This document shows positions 5,435-12,446 of a stretch of DNA of 14,511 nucleotides, one piece after another. The position numbers were made by a program, and so were the translations under genes. Source of the DNA: CAZXVU01 sp964644465 (GTDB taxonomy: Bacteria; Chlamydiota; Chlamydiia; Chlamydiales; SM23-39); assembly GCA_964644465.1 (NCBI GenBank), contig CAZXVU010000049.1, positions 1 through 14,511 on the forward strand, read 5' to 3'. The notes beneath the pieces were generated by a model that saw only the letters and a list, made by a program, of their open reading frames with translations, made no database searches and was not told where the DNA came from. The first letter of the stretch is position 1. Each line of letters opens with the position of its first letter.

Positions 5435-6084
5435 TGACTACACCTCCTCCAGATAAGAGTCCGGATAAGATCACGCCGGGCAAAGCTATGGAACCTGTCG
5501 AGCGGCCTTTTACGCAGCCGCCGCCAGGGGGTTTTGAGTCTTACATGCAAGGAGCTCCTACAACGCCGCAAGCTCAGCAGCCAGGCGCTGCCGGCGGGCC
5601 AACCCCCATGGACCTTTCTCGAGGAACAGCTTTCCAAACAGCGGGTCCCTCGTTTGATTCGATTATCGCTCAAACGAGAACTGTCCAGGACAGTTTAGGA
5701 ACTGTGGAAAGACAGCTCAACACCCAAAATCTCAAGCTCAAACGCTCTCAAACGCATCTTCTCAAAAATAAACTGACCGACGCACACGCTTATATTGCAT
5801 CGGCAGGTTCGAAAATAGGCATCGATGCGCCGCCCATGAAAATGCCTACCGGCGCAGGCCCTATCGACCGGTTTATCGCCTATATTAATGATGGGCAAGA
5901 CCAAATGTTAGCAGTGCAGCAGAAACTGAAAGAACTTTCTGCTAGCGGAGAAGAGATTCGTCCGGGCGACATGATGTACATGCAAGTCAAATTGTCCGCT
6001 GCACAGCAGGAAATCGAATACTCATCGACGCTTTTGAGCAAAGTGGTCGATTCGATGAAAACGATCCTGAATACCCAACTATAA
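5434..6084 (+). CDS. CT668-like hypothetical T3SS-locus protein
   Basis: A 216-aa protein at the position of C. trachomatis CT668, a chlamydia-specific gene of unknown function in the T3SS operon. Residues 1-65 are disordered and rich in Pro, Gln and Gly. Residues about 75-112 and 135-210 are helical with coiled-coil character (VQDSLGTVERQLNTQNLKLK near 84-103). There is no signal peptide or membrane segment. The disordered N-terminus is compatible with secretion, but nothing shows it. AAAGG (5423-5427) lies six bases before the ATG, which overlaps the cdsG stop. Assignment is by synteny and size only. Confidence 0.7.
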   Translation: MTTPPPDKSPDKITPGKAMEPVERPFTQPPPGGFESYMQGAPTTPQAQQPGAAGGPTPMDLSRGTAFQTAGPSFDSIIAQTRTVQDSLGTVERQLNTQNLKLKRSQTHLLKNKLTDAHAYIASAGSKIGIDAPPMKMPTGAGPIDRFIAYINDGQDQMLAVQQKLKELSASGEEIRPGDMMYMQVKLSAAQQEIEYSSTLLSKVVDSMKTILNTQL

Positions 6085-6096
6085 AGGGGAAAATCT

Positions 6097-7407
6097 GTGG
6101 AGCTCCCTCCTTCTTTTGATAAGTTGATCAGCCATCTCGAAGACGTCGAACTCACGACTGTTCATGGCCGTATCACTGAAGCTGTCGGGATGTTGATCCG
6201 CGCTGTCGTGCCTCAAGTCAAAATGGGCGAAGTATGCCTCATTAAACGGCAAGGGGAGCCTCTAGCTGCGGAAGTGGTCGGATTTACCAAAGATGAAGTT
6301 CTTCTTTCTCCTCTCGGCGATATGAAAGGGATCGGTCCCTCCTCGGAAGTGATCCCAATGCGTATGCCGATGCATATTAAAGTAGGACCCGGATTGCTCG
6401 GCCGTGTGTTAAATGGCATGGGCCAACCGATCGATGATGCCGGGCCGCTCAAAGTTGAAGATTCGATTTCTGTCATCAATTCCCCACCGGATCCGCTGAA
6501 AAGAGCCATTATCAATAAGCCTATCTCTGTGGGAGTCCGCTCGATCGATGCAGTCTTGACTTGCGGAAGAGGGCAAAGGGTTGGGATTTTTTCAGCTGCC
6601 GGCGTCGGTAAATCGACTCTACTTGGCATGATCGCCCGCAATGCGCAGGCGGATATCAATGTGATCTCTCTCATTGGAGAAAGGGGCCGCGAAGTGCGCG
6701 AGTTCTTGATCAACGACCTTGGAGTGGAAGGGATGAAACGCTCCGTCATCATCGTTTCTACCTCCGATCAAGCTGCTCAGATGAGGATCAATGCTGCCTA
6801 CGTCGGAACTGCGATCGCCGAATATTTCCGCGAACAGGGAAAATCAGTCATATTAATGATGGATTCGGTTACCCGTTTTGCCAGAGCTCTCCGCGAGATC
6901 GGCTTAGCGGCCGGAGAACCTCCCGCCCGCGCCGGATATACACCTTCAGTATTTGCGATTCTTCCCCGCCTTCTCGAGCGTTCGGGTAATTCAGAAAAAG
7001 GTTCGATCACTGCTTTTTACACAATCCTTGTTGCCGGGGACGATCTCAATGAGCCGGTCGCAGACGAGGTCCGCTCGATCCTCGACGGCCATATCATTCT
7101 CTCTTCTGAATTAGCGCGTCAATACCATTATCCTGCCATCGATGTTCTTGCATCTGTGAGTAGGATTTTGACCAATATTGTCGATAAGCCTCATCTCGAT
7201 CTCATTGGAAAAGTGCGTGAAGTGCTTGCTAACTATAAGAAAAATGAACTTTTGATCCGGATTGGGGAATATAAGCCAGGATCGGACAAAAATGCCGACT
7301 TTGCTCTCAAATATATCGATAAGGTAAACCGCTTCCTAAAACAGCAGATCGAAGAAAAATCTACCTTTGAAGAGACGCTACGCCAACTCAAAGCCCTCTT
7401 CGCTTAA
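6097..7407 (+). CDS. cdsN: T3SS ATPase CdsN
   Basis: A 436-aa homologue of SctN/FliI and F1-beta ATPases. Walker A is AAGVGKST (167-174), with the catalytic Glu at E195 in GERGREV. Walker B is VILMMD (251-256), followed by SVTRFARALREIGLAAGEPP, the family signature. The N-terminal beta-barrel (about 20-95) and C-terminal helical domain (about 350-436) are present, so it is full length. It unfolds substrates, strips chaperones and energises export at the cytoplasmic face, stimulated by CdsO. The start is GTG at 6097 with AAAGGGGA (6083-6090) six bases upstream. Its TAA shares bases with the stop of the convergent 508-codon gene in TTAA (7404-7407). In Chlamydia, cdsO follows directly; here it is 1.7 kb away. 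Confidence 0.97.
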   Translation: MELPPSFDKLISHLEDVELTTVHGRITEAVGMLIRAVVPQVKMGEVCLIKRQGEPLAAEVVGFTKDEVLLSPLGDMKGIGPSSEVIPMRMPMHIKVGPGLLGRVLNGMGQPIDDAGPLKVEDSISVINSPPDPLKRAIINKPISVGVRSIDAVLTCGRGQRVGIFSAAGVGKSTLLGMIARNAQADINVISLIGERGREVREFLINDLGVEGMKRSVIIVSTSDQAAQMRINAAYVGTAIAEYFREQGKSVILMMDSVTRFARALREIGLAAGEPPARAGYTPSVFAILPRLLERSGNSEKGSITAFYTILVAGDDLNEPVADEVRSILDGHIILSSELARQYHYPAIDVLASVSRILTNIVDKPHLDLIGKVREVLANYKKNELLIRIGEYKPGSDKNADFALKYIDKVNRFLKQQIEEKSTFEETLRQLKALFA

Positions 7408-8930
7408 GGATCGAGTGGCTCGTAAATCCATTTTGGGAGGCGAGCGAGTGTTGCTGATACTTTTGAAGCTGTCCAGTCCATCAAAGATTCAACTTTACCC
7501 CAAGTACCCGTAGATGCTGGAGTTTCAATCTTCCATGAATAGATAGGTTCTGCATCGGCTTCTAGCACTTGCAGACGGATAGGTTCTTCGACGGCTTCTA
7601 CTGGCTCTTCTTCTTCAGAAACTGATTCTAAAAACGAGGGCTCTCTGGAACTTTGCCCTGAAGATACTTCGTCAGCGTCCCCTTCTAGCCAGGCTTCTTG
7701 AATTGTGGCCAGTTTAGCCTTCGCCACTGGAGCTATTGGATCAGACATTTTCATGGTTGATAAGGAACCGGTCCAAATATTGGACAGTTTTTGCAAAAAT
7801 TGCAGTTGTTCTTTGATTTTCTGATCGATGAAGTCTCTAACTTCTTGATTGGAAGCTGAAATCTTCTCTTTTCTCAATTCTCTAAGAACTTCATGGGGAT
7901 TAGCTCTGCCATTTTCGGAAACATAAAGTTCAATTTCTTCTTTTTGCGTCTGGATTGAGATGAGGCCGTCTAATGAATTGCACATCTCACGCTCTATCGC
8001 AACTTCGCGGGCTAAACGGAGGACAAGAGATACACACTCAGGAAATTCATCTTGGATCTGTTTCAGAGTGGTTTTTACTTCGGTGATATCATCAAGAGCT
8101 GCGCCAACTATGAGATCCGTTCCAAGAGATATGGCTCTCTGATTCTCTAAAGATGTTTCCAATTCTATAATTTTTTCAAACAGAAGTTCTTCAGGGTCGA
8201 TTTCAGAAATTTCAGGCCCTGTTCCTTGGTAAGGAACCACTTCATGAGAAGCTTCTAGCAATCGAGGTGTTTCCGGAAACTCTACAATCATTGATTGCCC
8301 ATCCTTATAAAGGACTACAGAGCGTTCAGATCGAACCTCAACATGGATTTGCTGCGTTCGTATTAAGTTCCAGAAAAATTGTTGGAGCTCTCTTGTAATA
8401 TTGCCATGAACGATAAAAGTTCTCGCAAGCTCTCTTTTTTGTACAGGAACTAAGGAAAATTCAGGCGGGACCGGCGTATGATCGGAGAGGCTAGGCGATA
8501 GAGAGAATAATTGTTGCGGAGGTCTAACCATTTCATGCAGCTGCTGGAAAGTCATTCCCAGCGGAAGGGGTTTGAAGTCTTTTATTGGTTCTTGGTCGAA
8601 TTTTGCAACTTGAAGAGGTTCTACTTTATGGTTTTGAGCATAGTTTCTCATCCCTGCCTCCCAAGAAGCCGCTCTGTCGAGAGCATCCCATCGGTTTGCA
8701 TGGTAAAAATAGGAAATCAAGGCCCCTGCCAATAATATTCCCAGAGTGATTTGCCCATAAATGGGTATTGCACTGTGAAGCAGGCCCAGCACAAGAATGA
8801 TTGTGGAAATAGACGCCCCTGACAGTGCCATTCCAGTCACAGGGTGCTTAACTACTTTGACTACCTTAGAGCAAATAGCTTCTGGAGGCTGTTCAACGGG
8901 TCTATTATCACTATAATTAGCAGAAATCAT
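7404..8930 (-). CDS. Candidate Inc-like membrane protein inserted in the T3SS operon
   Basis: A 508-aa protein that I do not recognise by name. Two hydrophobic segments at about 33-52 (SISTIILVLGLL inside) and 56-76 (ITLGILLAGALISY inside) are separated by only a few residues, giving the bilobed hydrophobic hairpin that defines chlamydial inclusion-membrane (Inc) proteins. A polar 30-residue N-terminus precedes it, where type III signals lie. The rest is soluble: charged, with likely coiled coil at about 240-385 and a Glu-rich acidic stretch near 415-450. The ATG at 8930 has no clear Shine-Dalgarno site, but the AT-rich upstream region has TATAAT (complement of 8968-8973). It runs against the operon and divides cdsN from cdsO. 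Inc function is inference from topology; an ordinary bacterial membrane protein with a two-helix anchor is the alternative. Confidence 0.75.
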   Translation of the reverse strand: MISANYSDNRPVEQPPEAICSKVVKVVKHPVTGMALSGASISTIILVLGLLHSAIPIYGQITLGILLAGALISYFYHANRWDALDRAASWEAGMRNYAQNHKVEPLQVAKFDQEPIKDFKPLPLGMTFQQLHEMVRPPQQLFSLSPSLSDHTPVPPEFSLVPVQKRELARTFIVHGNITRELQQFFWNLIRTQQIHVEVRSERSVVLYKDGQSMIVEFPETPRLLEASHEVVPYQGTGPEISEIDPEELLFEKIIELETSLENQRAISLGTDLIVGAALDDITEVKTTLKQIQDEFPECVSLVLRLAREVAIEREMCNSLDGLISIQTQKEEIELYVSENGRANPHEVLRELRKEKISASNQEVRDFIDQKIKEQLQFLQKLSNIWTGSLSTMKMSDPIAPVAKAKLATIQEAWLEGDADEVSSGQSSREPSFLESVSEEEEPVEAVEEPIRLQVLEADAEPIYSWKIETPASTGTWGKVESLMDWTASKVSATLARLPKWIYEPLDP

Positions 8931-9103
8931 ATTATTTTATAATTAAAAAAATTTTATTATTTAATATATTATATCAAAATTTAAACAAACAATCCATCCT
9001 AAACAATCATTTGATATGTAAAATTAAAATTTAAATTGGCAAACAATTCCTTATATTTGCCAGCAAATGAGTTTCTTCTGTAAAGTTTCAATTGAGAGGC
9101 TGC
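8931..9103. promoter_or_regulatory. AT-rich divergent promoter region
   Basis: 173 bp separating the divergent starts of the Inc-like gene and cdsO, much more AT-rich than the flanking genes. For the minus-strand gene, TATAAT is at 8973-8968 without a good -35 box. For cdsO, a weak candidate is TTGCCA (9057-9062), 18 bp, TAAAGT (9081-9086). Two inverted repeats occur: ATATCAAA (8971-8978) with TTTGATAT (9010-9017), and TGGCAAA (9037-9043) with TTTGCCA (9056-9062). Because cdsO is cut off from the upstream operon by an opposite-strand gene, an active promoter here is likely. Confidence 0.55.
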
Positions 9104-9628
9104 ATGGCAAATCCCCTGAATTATCCGCTCCAGCAATTGATGGAGATCAAGAAGAACCGCTTTGACCAAGCGGTAAAGACTCTTGAGGAAAAGAAAGCGA
9201 TCCTTGAAAAAGCCTATGAAAAGCTCTATGACTTGACCCAAGAAAGAGATGCGGTTTTAAAGCATAAAACAGCAAAACTCACCCAGCTGAGACAGGCCCT
9301 TGACGAGGGCACTACGACCGACAAGATCCAGCAGATGAAGGTCTATTTAAAGCTTGTGGATGAAAGGCTGGCGGAAAAACAAAAAAAAGTGGTGGATCAG
9401 CAAAAGCAAGTCGACGCGGCCCAAAAGCAAGTGGACCTAGCGACGGATGAACTTTTTCAGCGGAAGAAAGATTTAGAGAAATTGGAGATCCACAAAAAAG
9501 AGTGGGAAAAAGAAGTCAAATACTGGACAGAGCAAAAAGAAGCCGTTGAACATGACGAACAGGGATCTGCCACCCACACTATCCGCAAAAAAGAATCGGA
9601 AGAACGTAAAAAACATAAAGAAAAGTAA
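9104..9628 (+). CDS. cdsO: T3SS ATPase stalk protein CdsO
   Basis: A 174-aa protein that is almost entirely coiled coil, rich in Lys, Glu, Gln and Asp, beginning NPLNYPLQQLMEIKKNRFDQA. This is the SctO/YscO/FliJ pattern: a long antiparallel helical hairpin that sits under the export gate and docks on the CdsN hexamer. Two long helices cover about 10-75 and 80-145, and the tail (150-174) is basic. I take the ATG at 9104, with GAGAGG (9094-9099) just upstream, rather than an in-frame TTG at 9092, because the TTG overlaps that ribosome-binding site. It is separated from its usual partner cdsN by the inserted opposite-strand gene. Confidence 0.87.
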   Translation: MANPLNYPLQQLMEIKKNRFDQAVKTLEEKKAILEKAYEKLYDLTQERDAVLKHKTAKLTQLRQALDEGTTTDKIQQMKVYLKLVDERLAEKQKKVVDQQKQVDAAQKQVDLATDELFQRKKDLEKLEIHKKEWEKEVKYWTEQKEAVEHDEQGSATHTIRKKESEERKKHKEK

Positions 9629-9643
9629 ATGAGCACTCAATGA
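9629..9643 (+). other. Four-codon minicistron overlapping the cdsP start
   Basis: Directly after the cdsO stop (9626-9628), ATG AGC ACT CAA TGA encodes Met-Ser-Thr-Gln. Its TGA (9641-9643) overlaps the cdsP ATG (9640-9642) as ATGA. The two 11-bp stretches 9629-9639 and 9640-9650 match at 9 of 11 bases, so it looks like a tandem duplication of the cdsP start. It could couple cdsP translation to ribosomes finishing cdsO, or it may be a neutral scar. Confidence 0.45.
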
Positions 9644-11295
9644 GTACTGAAAGACCGGGGCGTATCCCTCCGAGCGAAGATAGAAATGTTCAAGACACTA
9701 AACTCCAGCGCGAAGCCGCCCAAAGAGTAGAAAAGGTGCGCGAGGTTGATCCTGATGAAGAGGCGCGACGCAAGCGCAAATTTCAGATGATGATGGGAGA
9801 TGAAGATCAACTTTCTGAAGTTGATAAAAGCACTAGAGCCCCTAGCCCTTTCCAGACGGAATTTTATAAAACCGATGAAACGGATGAAACTGAGGAACCT
9901 TCTAAGGAAGAAGTTACCTCTTCAGGAGCTGCTTCTTATTCAGTAACAACGCCTGAAACTTCCATTGAAGACGATATTGGCGATGCGATCGTTCCAAGCC
10001 CTTCCTATTCTTCTCCCCCCAATTTGACCATTCCTCTCAATCTGAATGAGGATGAAGAAGAACCCCCAGGCAATCTTCCCGATTCAGAAAACTTTTGGGC
10101 GGACGCAGATCTTCCTCCGGATAGTCCTCTCCCTTCACCACAATTTATGGAGACAGATAGGTCTGCCTCAAGAAACAGCGGCTTAGTTCCTGGAGCAAAG
10201 CCTGGCGCCAAGGTAGAAAAGATCAAGAAGCCTGGAGAAACTATGCCAGGAAAACCAATAAAACCAGGAAAGGGATTCGAAGCGCCCTCACTGGGTCTTC
10301 CTGGCAAGCCAAAAGAGGCAAAAAAAACAGAACCCTCCCCTTTTGGAATGCCTGGAAAAGGGATGGAAAAACCAACGGGGAAAAAGCCTTCTGCTCCTAA
10401 AGAAGAAGAAGAACCTTTTTCTTTCTTTGCTCCGCCAAAACCTGAAAAAGGGAAAGAGGCTCCTTCAAAGCCTATGAAAAGTAAAGAAGGTACGTCTAAA
10501 GTTCCTGGAGCTCCTTATACCGCAGAAAAAGATAAATTCGGGGCGCCTTTAAAACCGGAAGAGAGAAAAGGGAAAGTTCCTGAAAAAGAGGGCATGCCTA
10601 CAGCTCGTTATTTGACTCGAGAAGAAGAGCAGTCGCAAAAAAAAGAGCAGATTGTTCCTTTTAGTTCGACCAAAAAAGGTGAAAAGACGGCTCACGAGAA
10701 AAAAGCAGAGGCTGCCCTTGCTAAAAAAGAGAAAGAACTCGAAGAAGCGCCTTACGCAGCAGCTCAAAGAGAAGAGCGGGAAGGAAGAGGCGGCGGAAAA
10801 GAAAAGAAAACAACGATTCAAGAGATCAATACGGCCCTGCTTCCCCCTATGCCGTCAGAATTCCAGCCAATGGCTTTAGCTGCCACAACACAGGCTCAGC
10901 CTTATATCAGTCCTCAAACGATTCCGCTTTTCTTTCAGATGGTTGGAACGATCTACATGATGATCGCGCCTCCTGGCATCAGCAGAACGGAAATTGTTCT
11001 CAACAATCCCGCTTTTGCAAACTCGCGGTTTTTTGGAGCGACGATTACCATTGAAAAATATGCGTCTGCGCCTGATTCTTTTAATATTCGCCTCAGTGGA
11101 TCTGAAACGGCCGTGACGACTTTTCGAGATAATATTCCCAGTCTCATGACCGCTTTCCAAAACGGCAACTTTAATTTCCGGGTCAACCGGATCGATGCGG
11201 AATATAGCATTGAGCGGCCAGTTTACCGCAGGAAAGATAGAAGAGAAGGAAAAGGTTCCTCCGGCGGCGGAGATTTTGAGGATAGGAGAAAATAA
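9640..11295 (+). CDS. cdsP: T3SS needle-length/substrate-switch protein CdsP
   Basis: A 551-aa protein at the CT671 (CdsP) position between cdsO and cdsQ, as for SctP/YscP/FliK. Residues 1-395 are disordered and low complexity: acidic and Ser/Thr-rich first, then Lys/Pro/Gly-rich with recurring PGKP, KPGK and PGKG motifs (about 184-265), then Lys/Glu-rich. Residues about 400-530 form a compact domain (SRFFGATITIEKY and FNIRLSG inside) resembling the FliK/SctP C-terminal switch domain. In this family the N-terminal part acts as a molecular ruler and the C-terminal part halts needle export. The Chlamydia protein is roughly half this size (about 283 aa, from memory), so the ruler region appears expanded. 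The ribosome-binding site is weak, so coupling to cdsO is likely. The final residues are Arg/Lys/Gly-rich. Confidence 0.82.
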   Translation: MSTERPGRIPPSEDRNVQDTKLQREAAQRVEKVREVDPDEEARRKRKFQMMMGDEDQLSEVDKSTRAPSPFQTEFYKTDETDETEEPSKEEVTSSGAASYSVTTPETSIEDDIGDAIVPSPSYSSPPNLTIPLNLNEDEEEPPGNLPDSENFWADADLPPDSPLPSPQFMETDRSASRNSGLVPGAKPGAKVEKIKKPGETMPGKPIKPGKGFEAPSLGLPGKPKEAKKTEPSPFGMPGKGMEKPTGKKPSAPKEEEEPFSFFAPPKPEKGKEAPSKPMKSKEGTSKVPGAPYTAEKDKFGAPLKPEERKGKVPEKEGMPTARYLTREEEQSQKKEQIVPFSSTKKGEKTAHEKKAEAALAKKEKELEEAPYAAAQREEREGRGGGKEKKTTIQEINTALLPPMPSEFQPMALAATTQAQPYISPQTIPLFFQMVGTIYMMIAPPGISRTEIVLNNPAFANSRFFGATITIEKYASAPDSFNIRLSGSETAVTTFRDNIPSLMTAFQNGNFNFRVNRIDAEYSIERPVYRRKDRREGKGSSGGGDFEDRRK

Positions 11296-11298
11296 GAC

Positions 11299-12411
11299 AT
11301 GCCACATCCCCCTCTTGCATGGGTGCGGAAAATCGCCCCCGAGCTCAAACACCTTGATGAAGTTCCCTTGTTTGGAAACGCCCCTTCTTTTGATTGGGAG
11401 CGATTTTCTTCGCTTCTTGCCTCTAGGTTGAGCGTACAAAAACTTTCCTTGCAAGCTGTGGAGCAGGAATGGCGCTCGGAAGAGACGCTGAAAGCTGGTT
11501 TGGGTGCCAATCTCATTGTCATTCCGATTACTTTATCCCCAATCCATGGAAGTCTTTTTTGGATCATGTCCCATGAGGACATAGCCCGTTTTACTTCTTG
11601 GATGCTGAATGGCAAAGCAAAGACCCGCGTCCTTTCCTCGGAAATTCTCCAGGAAGGATTCTATCGGTATATGCTTTTAGAAGTGCTCGATACGATCCAA
11701 GAGCTGCCCGCTCTGCAAGGCCTCACGCTCCATTTGAATGAAGAAGCTTCTTTGCCCCATATCAAAGCTTTCTGCATGGATGTGGAAATCGGCTTCGACC
11801 AAAGATCGTGCTGGGGACGGCTCGTCATTCCACCCGATTTTCGAAAATCGTGGGTTGAGCACTTTTCAAAAATGCCTGGCGACTATGTCTCTACAGAAAC
11901 ATCGCGCGGGACATATCTTGATTTCGGGATCAAAACTGGATCCGTACTGCTCCATAGAGACGAGTGGAAAAAACTCAAAGAGGGTGATTTCATCGTATTA
12001 GACCAAGGAAGCTACGATGCGCGGAAAGGGACGGGGGTTGCAACACTCATGCTAGGAACCACGCCTCTTTTCAATCTGAAAATCAAGCAGAATAAAATTG
12101 AGCTTCTCGATTATGCTTTTTACTACGAGGATACTATGGAACAAAAAGCTTCAGGAAACGGGCAGAATCTGGAACCGGCTGAAGGTGAAGTGGTGGCGAT
12201 TAAAGAGCTGCCTCTTTATGTGACTGTCGAAATCGCCCGCATAAAGATGACCTTGGATAAACTGATGCATTTGAATCCAGGAAATATGCTGGAGCTTCCG
12301 ATCCATCCTGACCAAGGTGTATCTTTAACTGTAAACGGACAAAAAATTGGCCGCGCCGAACTCGTTCATCTAGGTGAAACGCTAGGTTTGCGAATCTTGG
12401 AGATCGGCTAA
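11299..12411 (+). CDS. cdsQ: T3SS cytoplasmic-ring protein CdsQ
   Basis: A 370-aa SctQ/YscQ/SpaO homologue at the CT672 position. Residues 1-180 are a variable N-terminal domain. Two SpoA/FliN-type domains follow: SpoA1 at about 200-275 (VLLHRDEWKKLKEGDFIVLD and the TTPLFNLKIKQNKIELLDY region) and SpoA2 at about 300-370, with LPLYVTVEIARIKMTLDKL, LNPGNMLELPIHPDQGVSL, GRAELVHLGETLGLRILEI. CdsQ forms the cytoplasmic sorting platform that receives chaperone-substrate complexes and connects CdsD to CdsN. AGGAGA (11284-11289) precedes the ATG by nine bases, and only 3 bp separate it from cdsP. An internal start is listed separately. Confidence 0.92.
   Translation: MPHPPLAWVRKIAPELKHLDEVPLFGNAPSFDWERFSSLLASRLSVQKLSLQAVEQEWRSEETLKAGLGANLIVIPITLSPIHGSLFWIMSHEDIARFTSWMLNGKAKTRVLSSEILQEGFYRYMLLEVLDTIQELPALQGLTLHLNEEASLPHIKAFCMDVEIGFDQRSCWGRLVIPPDFRKSWVEHFSKMPGDYVSTETSRGTYLDFGIKTGSVLLHRDEWKKLKEGDFIVLDQGSYDARKGTGVATLMLGTTPLFNLKIKQNKIELLDYAFYYEDTMEQKASGNGQNLEPAEGEVVAIKELPLYVTVEIARIKMTLDKLMHLNPGNMLELPIHPDQGVSLTVNGQKIGRAELVHLGETLGLRILEIG
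12127..12411 (+). CDS. Predicted internal translation product CdsQ-C (SpoA2 only), with its ribosome-binding site
   Basis: Within cdsQ, GAGG (12127-12130) lies five bases before an in-frame ATG at 12136 (Met280 of CdsQ). Translation from it would give a 91-aa protein containing just the second SpoA domain. Yersinia YscQ and Salmonella SpaO are known to make such short C-terminal forms of about 90-100 aa from internal starts, and these are building blocks of the sorting platform. The matching size, frame and domain boundary make this plausible, but expression is inferred. The feature includes the ribosome-binding site; coding begins at 12136. Confidence 0.5.
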   Translation, partial: EDTMEQKASGNGQNLEPAEGEVVAIKELPLYVTVEIARIKMTLDKLMHLNPGNMLELPIHPDQGVSLTVNGQKIGRAELVHLGETLGLRILEIG

Positions 12412-12446
12412 CTAGCCTCTTCTGCTCCTATCAATTCTGGAGTTTG

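Noticed and set aside
5173..5673. 166-codon minus-strand open frame over the cdsG/CT668-like junction
   Set aside because: It is a shadow of two real genes with coupled starts. The translation is Arg/Ser/Cys-rich and not protein-like.
6213..6752. 179-codon minus-strand open frame inside cdsN
   Set aside because: It is antisense to the conserved ATPase domain including Walker A, so its openness comes from codon bias of cdsN.
10876..11454. 192-codon minus-strand open frame over the cdsP-cdsQ junction
   Set aside because: It is antisense to the CdsP C-terminal domain and the CdsQ start, with no start signals and a basic, shadow-like composition.
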